From: Labrenzia sp. 011
GTDB lineage: Bacteria > Pseudomonadota > Alphaproteobacteria > Rhizobiales > Stappiaceae
DNA length: 64,000 nt
NCBI RefSeq assembly: GCF_003075075.1
Contig: NZ_QCYM01000014.1
Span: 1-64,000 of the forward strand
Reading direction: 5' to 3'
The notes beneath the pieces were generated by a model. It made no database searches, was not told where the DNA came from, and saw only the letters and a program-made list of their open reading frames with translations. The translations under genes and the position numbers were made by a program. Below, in pieces: positions 51,087 to 61,366 of the stretch (the first letter of the stretch is position 1; every line of letters starts with the position of its first letter).

Positions 51087-51584
51087 TCAGGCTTCCGCGG
51101 CCTTGCGGTAGATATGATAGCGGCCCTGATGAATGCCTTCCGGCTTCTCAAGGGTCTCGAAATTCGCCAGCTTGAGTTCAAGCGCCGTCAGAACGTAGCC
51201 GCCGACGGCCATGCGTTCATTGACCAGCGGCCCGAGCCAGTTGACGATGGCCAGATCGTTGGTCGGGTCGGCGGAGCCGATGTCGATATGGGCGAAGGCC
51301 GCCCTTGCACCGACGCGCGGGCCGCAGAAGGCCAGCGTGTCGCGAATGTCGCCCAGGATCATGTGCTCCGCATCCGGCGCACAGCTCGGATGACAGTTCA
51401 TGGCGAAATCGAACACGAAGATTTCCTTGTTCGGGTAGATTTCACGCAGGTGATCGTAGGTGCGACCATTTCCCAGACCAAGCTCCAGGACAGGACCCTC
51501 GACTTCGTTGACCTTGTCGACCAGATATTCCAGCAGAATTTTCTGGGACGTCATTCGGCGGATGAAACTGTCCAAGCGGCTCAT
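51087..51584 (-). CDS. Small class I SAM-dependent methyltransferase
   Basis: A 165-residue protein; ATG 51584 (MSRLDSFIRRMTSQKIL) follows AGGAA. A longer reading to 51722 adds a non-conserved leader. GPVLELGLGNGRTYDHLREIYPNKEIFVFDFAMNCHPSC matches the SAM-binding motif and the acidic ribose-binding position, and FAHIDIGSADPTNDLAIVNWLGPLVNERMAVGGYVLTAL the later strands. It lacks an obvious substrate domain. Homologues occur beside CoA-transferase genes in alphaproteobacteria in my recollection, but the function is not known. Confidence 0.78.
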   Translation of the reverse strand: MSRLDSFIRRMTSQKILLEYLVDKVNEVEGPVLELGLGNGRTYDHLREIYPNKEIFVFDFAMNCHPSCAPDAEHMILGDIRDTLAFCGPRVGARAAFAHIDIGSADPTNDLAIVNWLGPLVNERMAVGGYVLTALELKLANFETLEKPEGIHQGRYHIYRKAAEA

Positions 51585-51816
51585 AAAAATGGTTCCTGTT
51601 ACTGACAACTCCCCCCACATAGACAATGCCTTGCGTAAGGTCAAAGCAGTCTCCGCCAATTCACTGTTACGTTCGTCGAACCGAGCCGCCGGCCGGTCCG
51701 GAGGAACAGGACTTTGCCACAACCTCCGATCATGCTAACGGCTAGGCTTCCGGGTGGGACTCAGTGCCTCACCCGACATTTCGATTTGATCAGTTGATTT
51801 GCTTCAGGAGAACTTG

Positions 51817-54465
51817 ATGCGTTCCGAAACGGCGCCGGCCATCCGGCTGGAAGACTATCGACCGCCCGCCTATCGCATCGACAAGGTTCATCTGAACGTC
51901 CTGCTCGACCCGGCGGCCACGGAGATCACGGCAACACTGTCGCTGTCCAGGGCCGAGGGAACGCGGGAAGGCACGCCGCTGGTTCTGGACGGCGACGAAT
52001 TGTCCCTCACCGGGCTGAAGCTGAACGGCCAGGACCTGCCTGAAACCGCTTATGCGGCTGCCGCCGACCGGCTGGAAATCCTGACCCCGCCCGCCGCACC
52101 TTTCGAGCTGACCATCGTCACGCAGGTCAATCCGGACAGCAATACCAAGCTGATGGGGCTCTTCAGGTCTTCCGGCACCTATTGCACCCAGTGCGAGGCG
52201 GAAGGCTTCCGCCGCATCACCTATTTCCTGGACAGGCCCGATGTCCTGGCGGTCTATACGACCCGGCTGGAGGCGCCGAAAGCGGAGTGTCCGGTGCTGC
52301 TCGCCAACGGCAACCTCGTGGAGGAAGGCCCCGTCGAAGGGAGCGGCCGCCACTATGCCGTCTGGCACGACCCGCACCCCAAACCGGCCTATCTGTTCGC
52401 GCTGGTCGCCGGAGATCTCGCCAGGGTACCGGACAGCTTCACCACGGCCTCGGGCAAGGAAGTCGCGCTCAACATCTATGTGGAGCACGGCAAGGAGACC
52501 CGATGCGGCTGGGCAATGGACTCCCTCAAGCGCTCCATGCGCTGGGACGAGGAGACCTTCGGCCGCGAATACGACCTGGATGTCTTCAACATCGTCGCCG
52601 TGTCGGATTTCAACATGGGGGCCATGGAGAACAAGGGCCTCAACGTCTTCAACGACAAATACGTTCTTGCCGACCCGGAAACCGCGACCGATCAGGACTA
52701 CGCCAATATCGAGGCAGTGATCGCGCATGAGTATTTCCACAACTGGACCGGTAACCGGATCACCTGCCGCGACTGGTTCCAGCTCTGCCTCAAGGAAGGC
52801 CTGACCGTGTTTCGCGACCAGGAATTCTCCGCCGACATGCGATCGCGTCCGGTGAAACGCATCGCCGATGTGAGCCTGCTCAAGTCCCACCAGTTCCCCG
52901 AGGACGCCGGGCCGCTGGCCCATCCGGTCCGGCCACGGCTCTATCACGAGATCAACAACTTCTACACGGCCACGGTCTACGAGAAGGGCGCCGAGGTCGT
53001 GCGCATGCTCAAGACGCTGCTGGGAGCCGAGACATTCCGCGCAGGACTTGACCTCTACTTCCAGCGCCATGACGGCGAGGCAACGACCATCGAAGCGTTT
53101 CTCGCCTGTTTCGAGGACGCCGCCGGCATCGATCTCGGCCAGTTCGCCCTGTGGTACGATCAGGCAGGCACCCCGGTGGTGACGGTCTCGACACGCTACG
53201 ACCCGGAGCGCCAGACCTTTTCCGTCTCCCTTTCCCAGGAAATTCCGCCCGTGCCGGGCCAGGCTCCGACAAAGCCGGCGGTCATTCCGCTTCGTTTCGG
53301 CCTCATCGGCCCCAACGGCGAGGACATGGACATAGAGGCAGCGCCCGAAGGGGCCAGGATTTCCGGGGATGTCATCGTGCTGGAAAAGACGCATCAGGAC
53401 GTCACCTTCCGCAACATTGCCTCCGCGCCGGTGCTTTCGCTGCTGCGCGGCTTCTCCGCGCCGGTGCGGCTCGATCACAAGCCGCGACCGGAAGAACTTC
53501 AGTTCCAGGCCGCCCAGGACAGCGACCCTTTCAACCGCTGGCAGGCGGTGCAGACCCTTGCCATGCAGGATCTCGTCCGGCTGGCGGGAGAATTCCGCAA
53601 GGGGGCAGATGCCACGCCTTCCGAAGATGTCATCCGGGTGTTCGGATCCGTCCTGACGGACACCTCCCTGGACCCGGCGCTCAAGGCTCAGGCGCTCACC
53701 CTGCCGAGCGAAGCCGATATCGCCCAGGAAATCGGCAAGAATGTCGACCCGGATGCTGTTCATGCGGCACGGCAGCGGCTTCGGCAGGCGGTTTCCAGCC
53801 AGCACGGCGACGCGTTCCTCGCCCTTCTCGCCACCGCGTCGCGCGAGGACGGCTACTCCCCGGATGCAGCCAGCGCCGGCAAACGCGCATTGTCCAATCG
53901 GGCTCTTTACTATTACGCGGCAGAAGGATCTGCCGACGCCGCCGCTCTCGTCTGGGACCGATATGCCTCCGCCGACAACATGACCGACCGGCTCGCGGCG
54001 CTGACCTTGCTCGTCCATGACCACATGCCACGGGAAACGGAGGCACTGGACCTGTACAAGGCGCGGCACGAGAGCAATTCGCTCGCCATGGACAAATGGT
54101 TCATGACCCAGGCCACGGCGCCGGGCGACGAGACTCTGGCGAAGGTCCGCGCCCTGATGACCCATCCGCTTTACGATGCCGGCAATCCCAACAAGGTTCG
54201 TGCCCTGCTGCAGTCCTTTGCAACCGGGAACCCGACCCAGTTCGCCCGCAAGGACGGCGCCGGGTTTGCGCTGATTGCCGAATCGGTTCTGGAGATCGAC
54301 AAGCGTAATCCCCAGGTTGCCTCGCGCCTTCTCACCAGCTTCCGCTCCTGGCGCGCCCTTGACCCACAACGTTCTGCCCTTGCGGAATCTGCCCTCCTGA
54401 GGGTTTCTTCATGCGAAGATCTGTCGAGAGACAGCCGCGATATCGTCGACAGAACACTGCAATAG
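51817..54465 (+). CDS. pepN: Aminopeptidase N
   Basis: An 882-residue M1-family zinc aminopeptidase that trims N-terminal residues from peptides in the cytosol. ATG 51817 follows CAGGAG with ideal spacing. The exopeptidase motif GAMEN is at 268-272; the zinc site HEYFH at 304-308 with Glu327 completes HExxH-x18-E. The C-terminal beta-sandwich and helical domain are present to the end (SFRSWRALDPQRSALAESALLRVSS). Divergent from the methyltransferase gene. Length matches the E. coli enzyme (about 870). Confidence 0.97.
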   Translation: MRSETAPAIRLEDYRPPAYRIDKVHLNVLLDPAATEITATLSLSRAEGTREGTPLVLDGDELSLTGLKLNGQDLPETAYAAAADRLEILTPPAAPFELTIVTQVNPDSNTKLMGLFRSSGTYCTQCEAEGFRRITYFLDRPDVLAVYTTRLEAPKAECPVLLANGNLVEEGPVEGSGRHYAVWHDPHPKPAYLFALVAGDLARVPDSFTTASGKEVALNIYVEHGKETRCGWAMDSLKRSMRWDEETFGREYDLDVFNIVAVSDFNMGAMENKGLNVFNDKYVLADPETATDQDYANIEAVIAHEYFHNWTGNRITCRDWFQLCLKEGLTVFRDQEFSADMRSRPVKRIADVSLLKSHQFPEDAGPLAHPVRPRLYHEINNFYTATVYEKGAEVVRMLKTLLGAETFRAGLDLYFQRHDGEATTIEAFLACFEDAAGIDLGQFALWYDQAGTPVVTVSTRYDPERQTFSVSLSQEIPPVPGQAPTKPAVIPLRFGLIGPNGEDMDIEAAPEGARISGDVIVLEKTHQDVTFRNIASAPVLSLLRGFSAPVRLDHKPRPEELQFQAAQDSDPFNRWQAVQTLAMQDLVRLAGEFRKGADATPSEDVIRVFGSVLTDTSLDPALKAQALTLPSEADIAQEIGKNVDPDAVHAARQRLRQAVSSQHGDAFLALLATASREDGYSPDAASAGKRALSNRALYYYAAEGSADAAALVWDRYASADNMTDRLAALTLLVHDHMPRETEALDLYKARHESNSLAMDKWFMTQATAPGDETLAKVRALMTHPLYDAGNPNKVRALLQSFATGNPTQFARKDGAGFALIAESVLEIDKRNPQVASRLLTSFRSWRALDPQRSALAESALLRVSSCEDLSRDSRDIVDRTLQ

Positions 54466-54622
54466 TCGGCAATACTGCAAGAGGTTAACGGGAGACCACA
54501 AAAACCGGCCAACCGTTAACCATTTTGTTCTTTTCTGGGGCTGGACAAAAACAAACCTTTTGATTCAAATGGAAGTGATTCGGGGCAAGCTCCGAGGCGG
54601 CGGAACTTGAGGCACACTTCCC

Positions 54623-56977
54623 ATGGCGAGAGCATTGGCTGGCGACGCATCCGTGCGGCGCGGCGAGAAGGAGTCGGACGACACGACAAGCGCAAGCCAG
54701 ACCGGCTTGCCCCTGCAGTCCCTGTTCGCCTCCCTTCTGGACGGCCTTTCCCGCACGGATGGCGTCATGCGGCGCGCCATTCCCGGCCTGGCGATCATCT
54801 TCATCATCATCCTTGCGATGTTTCGTGCCGGTGAGCTTGTCAACAGCTACTCCGAAACCCGCCAGAGCGCACAAAGCACACTCAGCCTCATGGCAACCGT
54901 CGTGGCCAACACTCTCGGCGACTCCGAGATTGCCCTGCCGGACGCCGGTTACAGGACCACACTCAAACGCCTTCTGGCCGACAGCCTGCCGGCCGGCGCG
55001 ACCAGCAAGGGACGGATCTTCCTGGTGACGGACGAGGCGGGAACGGTCATCGCCTCCGCGCCTCCGCAGCCGGAGCTGGAAAGCCGTCCGGTCACCGACA
55101 TTCTCAGCCCCTCGCAACCCCTGACCGTGTTCGGCGCAAGGGCCGGCGTGCTGTCGGTTCCCGCCGACATCGGCGGCAGCGACGGAGACGAACAGGTACT
55201 CGCCACGGTTCATCACCTCGACGGCCGCCTCGGCATGATTGCGGTGCTGCAGCCGGAAAATGACATCTATACCCGCTGGCGGGACGAGCTTTCGACGAAT
55301 GTCACCTTGTTCGTCGGTACATCCCTCGTGCTGCTGGCGATGATCTACGGCTTCTTCAGCCAGGCAACCCGCGCCGAAGCGGCCGACGAGATGTACGCCG
55401 CCACACGGGCGCGGATCGACACTGCCCTGACCCATGGACGCTGCGGCCTGTTCGACTGGGATCTGTCCAGGGGCAGGATGTTCTGGTCCTCCTCGCTCTA
55501 TGAACTTCTCGGGCGGGAACCGAAGGACGACATCCTGAGCTTTTCCGACGTCTCCGACATTACCCATCCGGACGACATCGATCTGCTCGGTCTCGCCGAG
55601 CATCTGCTGGAAAGCGGCGAAACACTCGTCGACGAGACATTCCGCATGCGCCACGCCGACGGCAGCTGGATCTGGCTGCGTGCACGGGGCGAGATCCAGT
55701 CCGAACCGGGCCGGGCCGAACCCCACCTGATCGGCATCTGCATCGACATTACCGAACAGCACAGACTGGCCGAACAGAGCCGGATGGCGGATCTTCGTCT
55801 GCGCGATGCGATCGAGACGATTTCGGAAGCCTTCGTGCTCTGGAATGCCAAGAACGAACTGGTGATCTGCAACTCCAACTATCAGGCGCTGCACAGCCTG
55901 CCGAATTCGGTGATCAAGGCGGGCACCCCCTACAAGGAGGTGATGGCCGCCGCGTCCAACGCGGAAGTGGCGCCGCAACCGGTCACTGTCACCCAGCGCG
56001 GCAATGCCCCGGACGGCTCCTATGAGGCGCAACTGGAAGACGGCCGCTGGCTGCAGATTTCCGAGCGCCGCACCAAGGACGGCGGCTTCGTTTCCGTCGG
56101 CACCGATATCACCGCATTGAAGAAACACGAAGAGAAGCTGCTGGAGTCGGAGCGCCGGCTGAAGGCCACCGTCACCGACCTGCAGAAATCCCGCCAGACA
56201 CTGGAAGTACAGGCCCGTCAGCTCGTGGATCTGGCGGACAAGTACCAGGAAGAGAAAACCCGTGCGGAAGCGGCCAACAAGGCGAAATCCGAGTTCCTGG
56301 CCAATATTTCGCATGAACTCAGGACACCGCTCAACGCCATCATCGGCTTCTCGGACATCATGACCCAGGAGATGTTCGGGCCGATCGGAACGGAGCGCTA
56401 CAACGACTACTGCAAGGACATCTATTCCTCGGGCACCTATCTTCTCAACGTGATCAACGACATTCTCGACATGTCCAAGATCGAAGCCGGCCGGATGACC
56501 ATCGAGACGGAATCGATCAATGCCGCCGCGGCCGCGGAAGATGCCAGCCGCATCGTGACCGGTGCCGCCACGGAGAAGAACATCACGGTGACCGCCGATC
56601 TCGCCGCAGATGTCTCCGTTCAGGCGGACAGACGGGCCCTGAAACAGATCCTGCTCAACCTGCTCGCCAATGCGGTCAAATTCACGCCCGACAACGGCAC
56701 AGTGACCCTCAGGGCCCGGCCACGCGGCGACAAGCTGCGCTTCGAAGTGAGCGATACCGGCATCGGCATCAGCGAACGGGACATCGAACGCCTCGCACAG
56801 CCTTTCGTCCAGGTAGAAAACCAGTTCACCAAGACCCACCAGGGCTCCGGTCTCGGTCTTGCCATCGCCCGCTCTCTGGTCGAACTGCACGGCGGCACCC
56901 TGACCATCCAGTCGGAAGTCAGGAAGGGTACGACGGTAAGCTTCACGCTGCCGCTGGCGGATCCGGAAGCCGCCTGA
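54623..56977 (+). CDS. PAS-containing sensor histidine kinase of the PleC/DivJ type
   Basis: A 784-residue membrane kinase starting at ATG 54623. Membrane segments lie near 50-67 and 230-246, with a periplasmic domain between. Two PAS domains follow (ALTHGRCGLFDWDLSRGRMFW... and DAIETISEAFVLWNAKNELVICN), then a coiled coil and the DHp helix SEFLANISHELRTPLNAIIGFSDIM with phospho-acceptor His564. The segment from SDIMTQEMFGPIG through YNDYCKDIYSSGTYLLNVINDILDMSKIEAGR is typical of PleC/DivJ/PdhS kinases that act on DivK/PleD-type regulators in the cell cycle. HATPase N, G1 and G2 boxes (NLLANAVKF, DTGIGIS, GSGLGLAI) are complete. Confidence 0.9.
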   Translation: MARALAGDASVRRGEKESDDTTSASQTGLPLQSLFASLLDGLSRTDGVMRRAIPGLAIIFIIILAMFRAGELVNSYSETRQSAQSTLSLMATVVANTLGDSEIALPDAGYRTTLKRLLADSLPAGATSKGRIFLVTDEAGTVIASAPPQPELESRPVTDILSPSQPLTVFGARAGVLSVPADIGGSDGDEQVLATVHHLDGRLGMIAVLQPENDIYTRWRDELSTNVTLFVGTSLVLLAMIYGFFSQATRAEAADEMYAATRARIDTALTHGRCGLFDWDLSRGRMFWSSSLYELLGREPKDDILSFSDVSDITHPDDIDLLGLAEHLLESGETLVDETFRMRHADGSWIWLRARGEIQSEPGRAEPHLIGICIDITEQHRLAEQSRMADLRLRDAIETISEAFVLWNAKNELVICNSNYQALHSLPNSVIKAGTPYKEVMAAASNAEVAPQPVTVTQRGNAPDGSYEAQLEDGRWLQISERRTKDGGFVSVGTDITALKKHEEKLLESERRLKATVTDLQKSRQTLEVQARQLVDLADKYQEEKTRAEAANKAKSEFLANISHELRTPLNAIIGFSDIMTQEMFGPIGTERYNDYCKDIYSSGTYLLNVINDILDMSKIEAGRMTIETESINAAAAAEDASRIVTGAATEKNITVTADLAADVSVQADRRALKQILLNLLANAVKFTPDNGTVTLRARPRGDKLRFEVSDTGIGISERDIERLAQPFVQVENQFTKTHQGSGLGLAIARSLVELHGGTLTIQSEVRKGTTVSFTLPLADPEAA

Positions 56978-57020
56978 GCGGCAGCTTCTCCAGATCGGAC
57001 CACGACAACAAGTCCGTCGG

Positions 57021-58070
57021 TCAACCTCCGTGTGCAGGTGGCGGCGGTGGCGGAGGGGGAGCGTTCAGGATCGGATCGCCCTGGGTTTCCGGGTGTTCCG
57101 CGTCCAGCCCGGCAAGCCGGAAAATCGTCTCCACCCGTTGTTCGAATTCCAATTTCTGCCCCATGTTCCGAACGGCATTCGCCTGCTTCTTCTGCTCGCC
57201 GGCGATGTCGAGACGCATCCCTTGTCTCGGGTTGGCGTTCTGAAACCTGGAGAGATTGACGCCTGTCCTGCTGAAATCCTGGCTCATTTCTTCCGGGAAC
57301 TGCGTGCGTTCCAGCGCGATGAAGATGAGCGATGCCCGGTACATTCCGAAACTCTGGCCCTCCGCGTATCCTGCTTCGAATCTCTGGCTGTTCGGCCGTT
57401 CCGGATGAATGATCGGCGGTTCGGCGCCATGCCCGATGCCGGTGCCCGCAGAAGCCACCAGTTTCGGCAATTCCGAACCGAAGTACCTCAGGTTCCTTTT
57501 CTGATACTTGGTGATGATCCTGATGATCTGCTCACGTGTTTCCCTGCTGTCGCAGTAAACCAGGACCGTATCGGTCTTCACCGCCCCCGGTGCGGCAACC
57601 TTCGCGCTGCTGACACCCGGCAGATCCCAGATCTTTTTCAGGATCGCACTGAACGCATTCGCTCTCGTCGCCTCCTTCAGGTTCACATAGACACGTTCGG
57701 TGCATGCGGGCATCGGACGCTTCTGAAAATGAATGAAGGCACCGACCCATTCTCTGGGCTCCGGAAAATCTGTAAGGTCCCTCATTTCAGTCCATTCGTT
57801 CGTCTGGCAAATGTACCTGATACGGCCTCCAAGCTTGTTGTGCAGCTTCCTGTAGAGCGTCTCGGAGAATTTGGACATCGTCCTTTCGGAAACGCGCTTG
57901 CCCGCAGTCGCGCCGCAGATGTAGCCGTAAATCTCCCTGACCGCAGGGTTGCCTTTGACAAGATGCGTTTGTCCTTTCGGCCGGCCGGTGGCCCGGGCTC
58001 TCTCCATCAGCTCATTCCGCCGCAGCCAGGCCCAGTCGACAATGTTCTTCAAATCCCGATGCAGTGCCAT
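57021..58070 (-). CDS. Unassigned protein with polyproline tail, possibly HopA1-like
   Basis: A 349-residue soluble protein. ATG 58070 (MALHRDLKN) follows AGGAGAGATCAA; the ATG at 58094 lies before this ribosome-binding site and is rejected. The middle, ERVYVNLKEATRANAFSAILKKIWDLPGVSSAKVAAPGAVKTDTVLVYCDSRETREQIIRII, followed by GIGHGAEPPIIHP and a GQSFGMYRASLIFIALERTQFPEEM, resembles the HopA1-type domain known from type III effectors and some lanthipeptide enzymes; this is from memory and low confidence. The C-terminus ends in nine prolines (PPPPPPPPPAHGG-like). No signal peptide or membrane segment. It sits between glnE and a kinase gene. Confidence 0.7.
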   Translation of the reverse strand: MALHRDLKNIVDWAWLRRNELMERARATGRPKGQTHLVKGNPAVREIYGYICGATAGKRVSERTMSKFSETLYRKLHNKLGGRIRYICQTNEWTEMRDLTDFPEPREWVGAFIHFQKRPMPACTERVYVNLKEATRANAFSAILKKIWDLPGVSSAKVAAPGAVKTDTVLVYCDSRETREQIIRIITKYQKRNLRYFGSELPKLVASAGTGIGHGAEPPIIHPERPNSQRFEAGYAEGQSFGMYRASLIFIALERTQFPEEMSQDFSRTGVNLSRFQNANPRQGMRLDIAGEQKKQANAVRNMGQKLEFEQRVETIFRLAGLDAEHPETQGDPILNAPPPPPPPPAHGG

Positions 58071-58390
58071 TTGATCTCTCCTTGCACGGTTCATACTGTC
58101 AATATGAGGGACCGGCTCGGGCTATCCCTGTGCCGCGCGTCACCCCGCAGGTATGCGGCCCGGTGGTTTCTCTCCATTTGCCGCCTTCCCCCGGACAGGG
58201 TGAACAGTGCACCGCCGTTTTCCGGACTTCATGCGGATCATGTGAACCTGCAGACATCAGCCAGCGGGACCGACTGGGGCGATCCGGATCGCGAACCGCA
58301 TTCCCCGAAAGAGTGGTCATATCGTTTCTCAGGACATGGAGAAGGATTCGCGCAAAACACAAAGGAGAGGAAACAGAAGGCACCCCGGCC
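58071..58390. other. Intergenic region between glnE and the 349-residue gene
   Basis: 320 bases upstream of the 349-residue gene and after the glnE stop, both leftward. A small inverted repeat TCATA-N7-TATGA lies at 58091-58107, next to the ribosome-binding site of the downstream gene. No terminator with a T-run and no gene are visible. Confidence 0.5.
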
Positions 58391-61366
58391 TCAGGTCTCG
58401 CCGGTCGTCACCGGTCCCACAAGCCGGACGAATGCCGCCCGGACCCTTGCCTGGAGGTCGGCAAGTTCGGTTTCCAGGCGATCGAACGTGGGGCTTCCCG
58501 AGACCTGAACCAGGAGATTGAGCACACCTCCGGGCGCTTCCGCCGGAACAAATTTCCCGGTGAGGGTCAGGCGCAGAACCTGTGTCAGGCGCTGGTAGAG
58601 CCGCAAAGCCTCCAGAAGCAGTTCCGCCTCACCGACATCGAGACAGTCGGCATCACGCAGGAACTCCAGCGCCTGCTCGGTTCCCTGCGCCAGGACCGCC
58701 GGATTGTCCTGCGCGTTCGCAAGCTGCAGGCACTGGGCAATGAACTCGATATCCACCAGCCCGCCGGCGACCTGCTTCAGGTCCCAGATGTCTCTGGTGC
58801 CCTTTTCCTTCTCGATCCGGGCGCGCATGGTGCGTACGTCGTCGGCGAGCTTCTTCCTGTCGCGCGGCTGCGTCAGCGTCCCGCAGATGCTCTCGTAGAT
58901 TCTTTTCCGGAACGTCTGGGATGTGGAGGCGATCACCCGTCCCCGGGTCAGGGCCATGTGCTCCCAGGTCCAAGCGTTCTTTTCCTGATAGTCGATGAAA
59001 CCGTCCAGGTTGGTCGCCAGCGGACCGGCATTGCCGGAGGGCCGCAGGCGGAAGTCGACTTCATAGAGAGAGCCTTCCGCGGTCGGCGCGGACAAGGCGG
59101 TGACCAGACGCTGTGTCAGGCGGGTGTAATATTGGGGTATCGCCAGCGGCCGCTTGCCGTCCGACATCTTGACGTCAGGCGGAGCCTCGTAGAGCAGGAT
59201 CAGATCGAGATCGGAAGCGGCGGTCATTTCCCGCCCCCCCAGCTTTCCCATGGCGAGCACGGCGACATTGCCGCCCGGCACTTCGCCGTGGCTTTCGCCC
59301 ACGTGGCGCATCACCTGTCTCAGGATACGTTCAACCACCACCTCTGCAAGCCGGGCAAGCGCGAACCCCACCCGGTCGGCGGTCAGCGTGTCGGATATCA
59401 GGCGCAGACCGATCAGAAACTGCTGTTCCTGGGCAAATATCCTGGCCCGGTCCAGGGCCTCCTCGTAGAATCTTGCCTGCGCCAGCGTCCGGTCCAGACC
59501 GGTGCGGAACTCCTCGACGCTCGGCATCGCGCCGAAAAATGCCGGATCCAGAACGGCGTCGAGCACATGCACCCGTTTGGACACCGTCTCGGCCATGCGC
59601 GGCGCGGCGCCCATGGTCGTGGCGAGCAGCGTCAGCAGATGCGGATTGGATTTCAGCAGGGCAAAGAGCTGCACACCCGCCGGCAGTTTCGCCAGAAAGC
59701 TGTCGAAGGACCGCAGCGCCGCATCCGCGTTTTCCGTGGCGGCGAGCGCGCCCAGCAGGGCCGGATGCAGTTCCGTCAGCCGTTCCCGTGCCTGGGAAGA
59801 CCGGGTGCACGGATAGCGGCCGTAGTGCCAGGACTTGACGAGAGCGGCGGCATCCGCAGGGTTCTTGAATCCAAGTCCGGCGAGCGTTTCCAGCGTGTCC
59901 GGGTCATGATCGTCGCCGGTGAAGACCAGATTGCCGAGTTCGGAGGACAGCGCCGGCTCGTCTTCAAAGAGCTCCGCGTAATGATGCTGAACCTTGCGCG
60001 CGTGTTCCAGAAACTCCGTTTCAAACGCCTGCAGATCGGCAAAACCCATCAGGGATGCAACACGTGTCACGCCTTCCCGGTCCTTGGGCAGAAGCTGGGT
60101 CTGCTCGTCGTTCAGCATCTGTATCCGGTGTTCGACATTGCGCAGGAAGCGGTAGGCTGCCGCCATCTCGTCACGGGCTTCCGGCCGGATCCAGTCGGCC
60201 GTGCACAGCGCATCCAGCATGTCGAGTGTCCGGCGCCCGCGAAGGGCCGGATTGCGGCCGCCTGCGATGAGCTGCTGTGTCTGGACGAAGAATTCGACCT
60301 CGCGGATGCCGCCTCGTCCGAGCTTCACATTGTGTCCTGCAACGGCGATGACGCTGTGGCCCTTGTGCATGTGGATCTGCCGCTTGATGGACTGCACATC
60401 CGCAATGGCGGCAAAATCGAGATACTTGCGCCAGATGAACGGCACGATCTCCTGCAGGAACTCCTCCCCGGCCGGAATATCGCCGGCGCAGGGGCGCGCC
60501 TTTATCAGCGCCGCGCGTTCCCAGTTCTGGCCGAGAGACTCGTAGTAGACGAGCGCGGCAGGAACGGACATGGCCAGGGGCGTCGCCCCGGGGTCGGGGC
60601 GCAGGCGCAGATCGGTCCGGAAGACATATCCGTCGGCGGTTCTGTCCTGCATGATCTTGACCAGACGCCGGGTCAGCCGGACGAATTCCACCGGCGCTTC
60701 CGCCGTGCCCGCCATGGGAGCCTTGTCCGGATCATAGAGAACGATCAGATCGATGTCGGAGGAATAATTCAGCTCGTTGGCGCCGTGCTTGCCCATGGCG
60801 AGCACGATCAGGCCACTGTCCTTCTCCGGCCTGTCCGGATCGAAGGGGGTGAACTTGTTGCGACGGGCAAGATCGCTCAGGCAGAAACGGATCGCGGCGG
60901 TCAGCGCCGCATCGGCAAAACCGGCCAGCGCCCCGGTCACCTGGTCGAGGTCCACCGCCCCGCAGACATCCGCAAGGCCGAGGGTCAGGGCCAGGTCCTG
61001 TTTCAGCAGACGCAGCGTCCGCATGATACCGGCCTCGTCCTCGGCGCGCGCGTCCGTGGCTTCGGCCAGAATGCGCCCGATCCGGAGTTCGGGGGGTTCC
61101 CTCAGAATGTCCAGAAGCCGCGGCGGATCGCCCAGCATGAGATCGCGCAGGAACGGCGAGTTGCCGATGACGCCTGTCAGGAAGCCCTTCATTTCCGGCC
61201 TGGCCTGTGCAAGCGCGGCGAGGGCATCCCCGGCATCGGCGTTCGCGAAAAGATCCTTCAGGAAAAGATCCGCATGGGCCGGATCCGGCGTGAGCGGAAC
61301 GACCGAAATGCGATCGGCGAGAACGCCTTTTCCGCTTTCATTTTCCAAGGGATTTCCTTGCGTCAT
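58391..61366 (-). CDS. glnE: Bifunctional glutamine synthetase adenylyltransferase/deadenylase
   Basis: A 991-residue cytosolic enzyme that adenylylates type I glutamine synthetase when nitrogen is plentiful and removes AMP when it is scarce. ATG 61366 (MTQGNPLENESGKG) follows AGGACATCC; a start at 61471 is rejected. The two nucleotidyltransferase domains are both intact: VLAMGKHGANELNYSSDIDLIVLY with partner FRTDLRLRPDPG in the deadenylase half, and VLAMGKLGGREMTAASDLDLILLYE with VDFRLRPSG in the adenylylating half. Between them lies the regulatory PII-binding region. The start overlaps the 3' end of the kinase gene by 29 bp. Confidence 0.97.
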   Translation of the reverse strand: MTQGNPLENESGKGVLADRISVVPLTPDPAHADLFLKDLFANADAGDALAALAQARPEMKGFLTGVIGNSPFLRDLMLGDPPRLLDILREPPELRIGRILAEATDARAEDEAGIMRTLRLLKQDLALTLGLADVCGAVDLDQVTGALAGFADAALTAAIRFCLSDLARRNKFTPFDPDRPEKDSGLIVLAMGKHGANELNYSSDIDLIVLYDPDKAPMAGTAEAPVEFVRLTRRLVKIMQDRTADGYVFRTDLRLRPDPGATPLAMSVPAALVYYESLGQNWERAALIKARPCAGDIPAGEEFLQEIVPFIWRKYLDFAAIADVQSIKRQIHMHKGHSVIAVAGHNVKLGRGGIREVEFFVQTQQLIAGGRNPALRGRRTLDMLDALCTADWIRPEARDEMAAAYRFLRNVEHRIQMLNDEQTQLLPKDREGVTRVASLMGFADLQAFETEFLEHARKVQHHYAELFEDEPALSSELGNLVFTGDDHDPDTLETLAGLGFKNPADAAALVKSWHYGRYPCTRSSQARERLTELHPALLGALAATENADAALRSFDSFLAKLPAGVQLFALLKSNPHLLTLLATTMGAAPRMAETVSKRVHVLDAVLDPAFFGAMPSVEEFRTGLDRTLAQARFYEEALDRARIFAQEQQFLIGLRLISDTLTADRVGFALARLAEVVVERILRQVMRHVGESHGEVPGGNVAVLAMGKLGGREMTAASDLDLILLYEAPPDVKMSDGKRPLAIPQYYTRLTQRLVTALSAPTAEGSLYEVDFRLRPSGNAGPLATNLDGFIDYQEKNAWTWEHMALTRGRVIASTSQTFRKRIYESICGTLTQPRDRKKLADDVRTMRARIEKEKGTRDIWDLKQVAGGLVDIEFIAQCLQLANAQDNPAVLAQGTEQALEFLRDADCLDVGEAELLLEALRLYQRLTQVLRLTLTGKFVPAEAPGGVLNLLVQVSGSPTFDRLETELADLQARVRAAFVRLVGPVTTGET

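Noticed and set aside
51790-54369. 859-codon open frame on the minus strand
   Set aside because: Antisense to pepN, with the same shadow-frame composition.
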